Part shown: piece by piece, positions 5,459-6,525 of the stretch
Numbering within the stretch: the first letter of the stretch is position 1
Layout of the letters: every line of letters begins with the position of its first letter
DNA from: Proteobacteria bacterium UBA1847
GTDB taxonomy: Bacteria; Pseudomonadota; Gammaproteobacteria; Steroidobacterales; Woeseiaceae
NCBI GenBank assembly: GCA_002338605.1
Contig: DDIP01000392.1
Span: 1-6,525 of the forward strand
Direction of reading: 5' to 3'
DNA: 6,525 nt
Notes under the pieces: generated by a model
Database searches by the model: none
What the model saw: only the letters and a program-made list of their open reading frames with translations
Told to the model about the DNA's origin: nothing
Position numbers and translations under genes: made by a program

Positions 5459-6525
5459 ATGACTAAGGCAATTGGAATTGCTACCCACGCCCGGCTGACC
5501 AAAACACTGCGTTCAGTAACGGTTGCTGTATTTGCGAGCGCGTTTATTGCTGCCTGTGGCGGCGGTGCCTCGACAACCGACAATCCAACGTCGCAGATTC
5601 CGGGCAACAATAACAATACTGCGTATACAGGTCCTGCCGCGCGTGACGCCGACGTTTTGAAGTTTCAACAGGAGTTCTGGTCAAACGCGAAGACAACCGA
5701 TCGTTGCGGTAACTGCCACAACGAGTCCGTCGGCCAGCTGCCCATGTTTGTTCGCAACGATGACGTGAACATGGCCTACGACGCTGCGATAACGGTGGTT
5801 GATATGAATCAGCCCTCGCTGTCCCAGATCGTTTCAAAAGTCAGTTCGCCACCGCTTGGTCACAATTGCTGGGTTGCAGACCCCGGTGTCTGTGGTTCGA
5901 TAATGACGACCTGGATCGAGAACTGGGTGGGTGATACCGCCGGTGGTGGACGCCAGATCGTTCTCGTACCACCAGCCTCCGTGGATCCGGCAGACAGCAA
6001 GAACTTCCCGGACGATCCGGCTTCGTTCCAGCAACTGGTCTACACGCCGATCCTGCAACAGTATTGCTCCGGCTGTCACAGCTCCGAATCGGCAACGGCT
6101 CAACAGCCCTACTTTGGCGACCCGGATATCAATGCTGCTTATGAAGCTGCAAAGTCGAAGATCAACCTCGACTCACCGGGCGATTCCCGGTTCGTGGTTA
6201 AAGTCAGCCCCAATCCGGCAATTTCCGGCGAATCCCATAACTGCTGGAACAATGACTGCCCGACCGCCGAATCCGAAATGCTGCAGGCGATTACCAGCTT
6301 TGCCAATGGCATCAGTCCGACGGTTGTGGATCCGGCACTCATTACCAGCCGTGCGATCCGCCTGGTTGACGGCACGCTTGCCTCCGGCGGTAACCGTTAC
6401 GAAGATGCGCAGATTGCGCTTTGGGAATTCCAGACGGGTAGCGGCCTGGTCGCTTTCGATACCAGCGGTGTCGACCCGGCCATCGACCTGAACTTCTCTG
6501 GTGACGTTGAATGGTATGGCGGCTG
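5459..6525 (+). CDS. Diheme lipoprotein with duplicated cytochrome modules and LamG domain (3' end outside window)
   Basis: The visible 355 residues open with a lipoprotein signal: basic n-region, VTVAVFASAFIAAC with lipobox IAA-C33, then a Gly/Ser/Asn-rich linker. Two similar modules follow. Module 1 (about 69-156) has CGNCH (C83, H87), QLPMF, DDVNMAYDAA, SKVS, HNCW (135-138) and a partner C145. Module 2 (about 190-282) has CSGCH (C203, H207), QQPYF, DPDINAAYEAA, VKVS, HNCW (260-263) and a partner C267. From about residue 297 the sequence (AQIALWEFQTGSG, VAFDTSGVDPAIDLNFSGDV) resembles the start of a LamG/concanavalin A-like domain. LamG folds generally bind glycans or proteins; the heme motifs indicate c-type cytochrome. 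The role as a surface-anchored redox protein with a binding domain is inferred. The C-terminus is unseen, so total length and additional domains are unknown. The gene is co-transcribed with the preceding monoheme gene. Confidence 0.85.
   Translation, partial: MTKAIGIATHARLTKTLRSVTVAVFASAFIAACGGGASTTDNPTSQIPGNNNNTAYTGPAARDADVLKFQQEFWSNAKTTDRCGNCHNESVGQLPMFVRNDDVNMAYDAAITVVDMNQPSLSQIVSKVSSPPLGHNCWVADPGVCGSIMTTWIENWVGDTAGGGRQIVLVPPASVDPADSKNFPDDPASFQQLVYTPILQQYCSGCHSSESATAQQPYFGDPDINAAYEAAKSKINLDSPGDSRFVVKVSPNPAISGESHNCWNNDCPTAESEMLQAITSFANGISPTVVDPALITSRAIRLVDGTLASGGNRYEDAQIALWEFQTGSGLVAFDTSGVDPAIDLNFSGDVEWYGG
5663..6304 (+). repeat. Intragenic duplication of a CxxCH/HNCW heme module
   Basis: Two protein-level repeats (about 5663-5926 and 6026-6304) share, in order, F-Q-Q near the start, CxxCH, Q-x-P-x-F, a D-x-N-x-AY-x-AA helix, a KVS strand, HNCW and a following Cys. 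The heme Cys to HNCW distance is 52 residues in the first copy and 57 in the second. A spacer of about 33 residues rich in Pro, Gly and Asp separates them. The DNA has diverged, so this is an old duplication rather than a recent tandem repeat. Confidence 0.75.

Noticed and set aside
5931..6491. 186-codon plus-strand frame inside the LamG cytochrome gene
   Set aside because: It is Ser/Arg/Pro-rich out-of-frame translation; the overlapping frame holds CxxCH, HNCW and LamG motifs.

Overview
The window (6525 bases, moderately GC-rich in its coding parts) reads as a chromosomal segment of a Gram-negative bacterium. Two lipoprotein signal peptides, an outer-membrane beta-barrel protein with an N-terminal bacterial SH3 domain, and an environmental gammaproteobacterial style of multi-domain cytochromes all point this way. 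The taxonomic guess (a marine or sediment gammaproteobacterium, for example near Woeseia or Steroidobacter) is inference from protein style only.

Layout. Two divergent gene pairs flank a 683-base gene-free region (3519-4201). On the minus strand a strong Shine-Dalgarno at 3524-3530 starts a 924-residue diheme lipoprotein of the HzsA-related type (3518 to 744). Its end overlaps by 47 bases a second gene that runs off the left edge: a secreted SH3b plus outer-membrane beta-barrel protein (790 to beyond 1), probably initiated at TTG. On the plus strand a 414-residue secreted monoheme protein (4202-5446), distantly like the planctomycete DUF1592/DUF1588/DUF1585 cytochrome-associated proteins, is followed after 12 bases by a lipoprotein (5459 to beyond the right edge). 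That lipoprotein has two duplicated c-type heme modules and then the start of a LamG (concanavalin A-like) domain.

The central region holds a perfect TATAAT box for the minus-strand pair, a near-consensus Crp-type site (4129-4144) just upstream of the plus-strand pair, and two clean inverted repeats.

How the genes may work together (inference): all four products carry export signals, three carry CxxCH heme-attachment motifs (five in total), two are predicted lipoproteins, one has a beta-propeller-like region, one a LamG fold and one is an outer-membrane barrel. This fits a cell-surface or periplasmic cytochrome assembly that docks on the outer membrane and binds a macromolecular or extracellular partner. 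The substrate and electron donor or acceptor cannot be read from the sequence. No RNA genes, mobile elements or CRISPR arrays were recognised.
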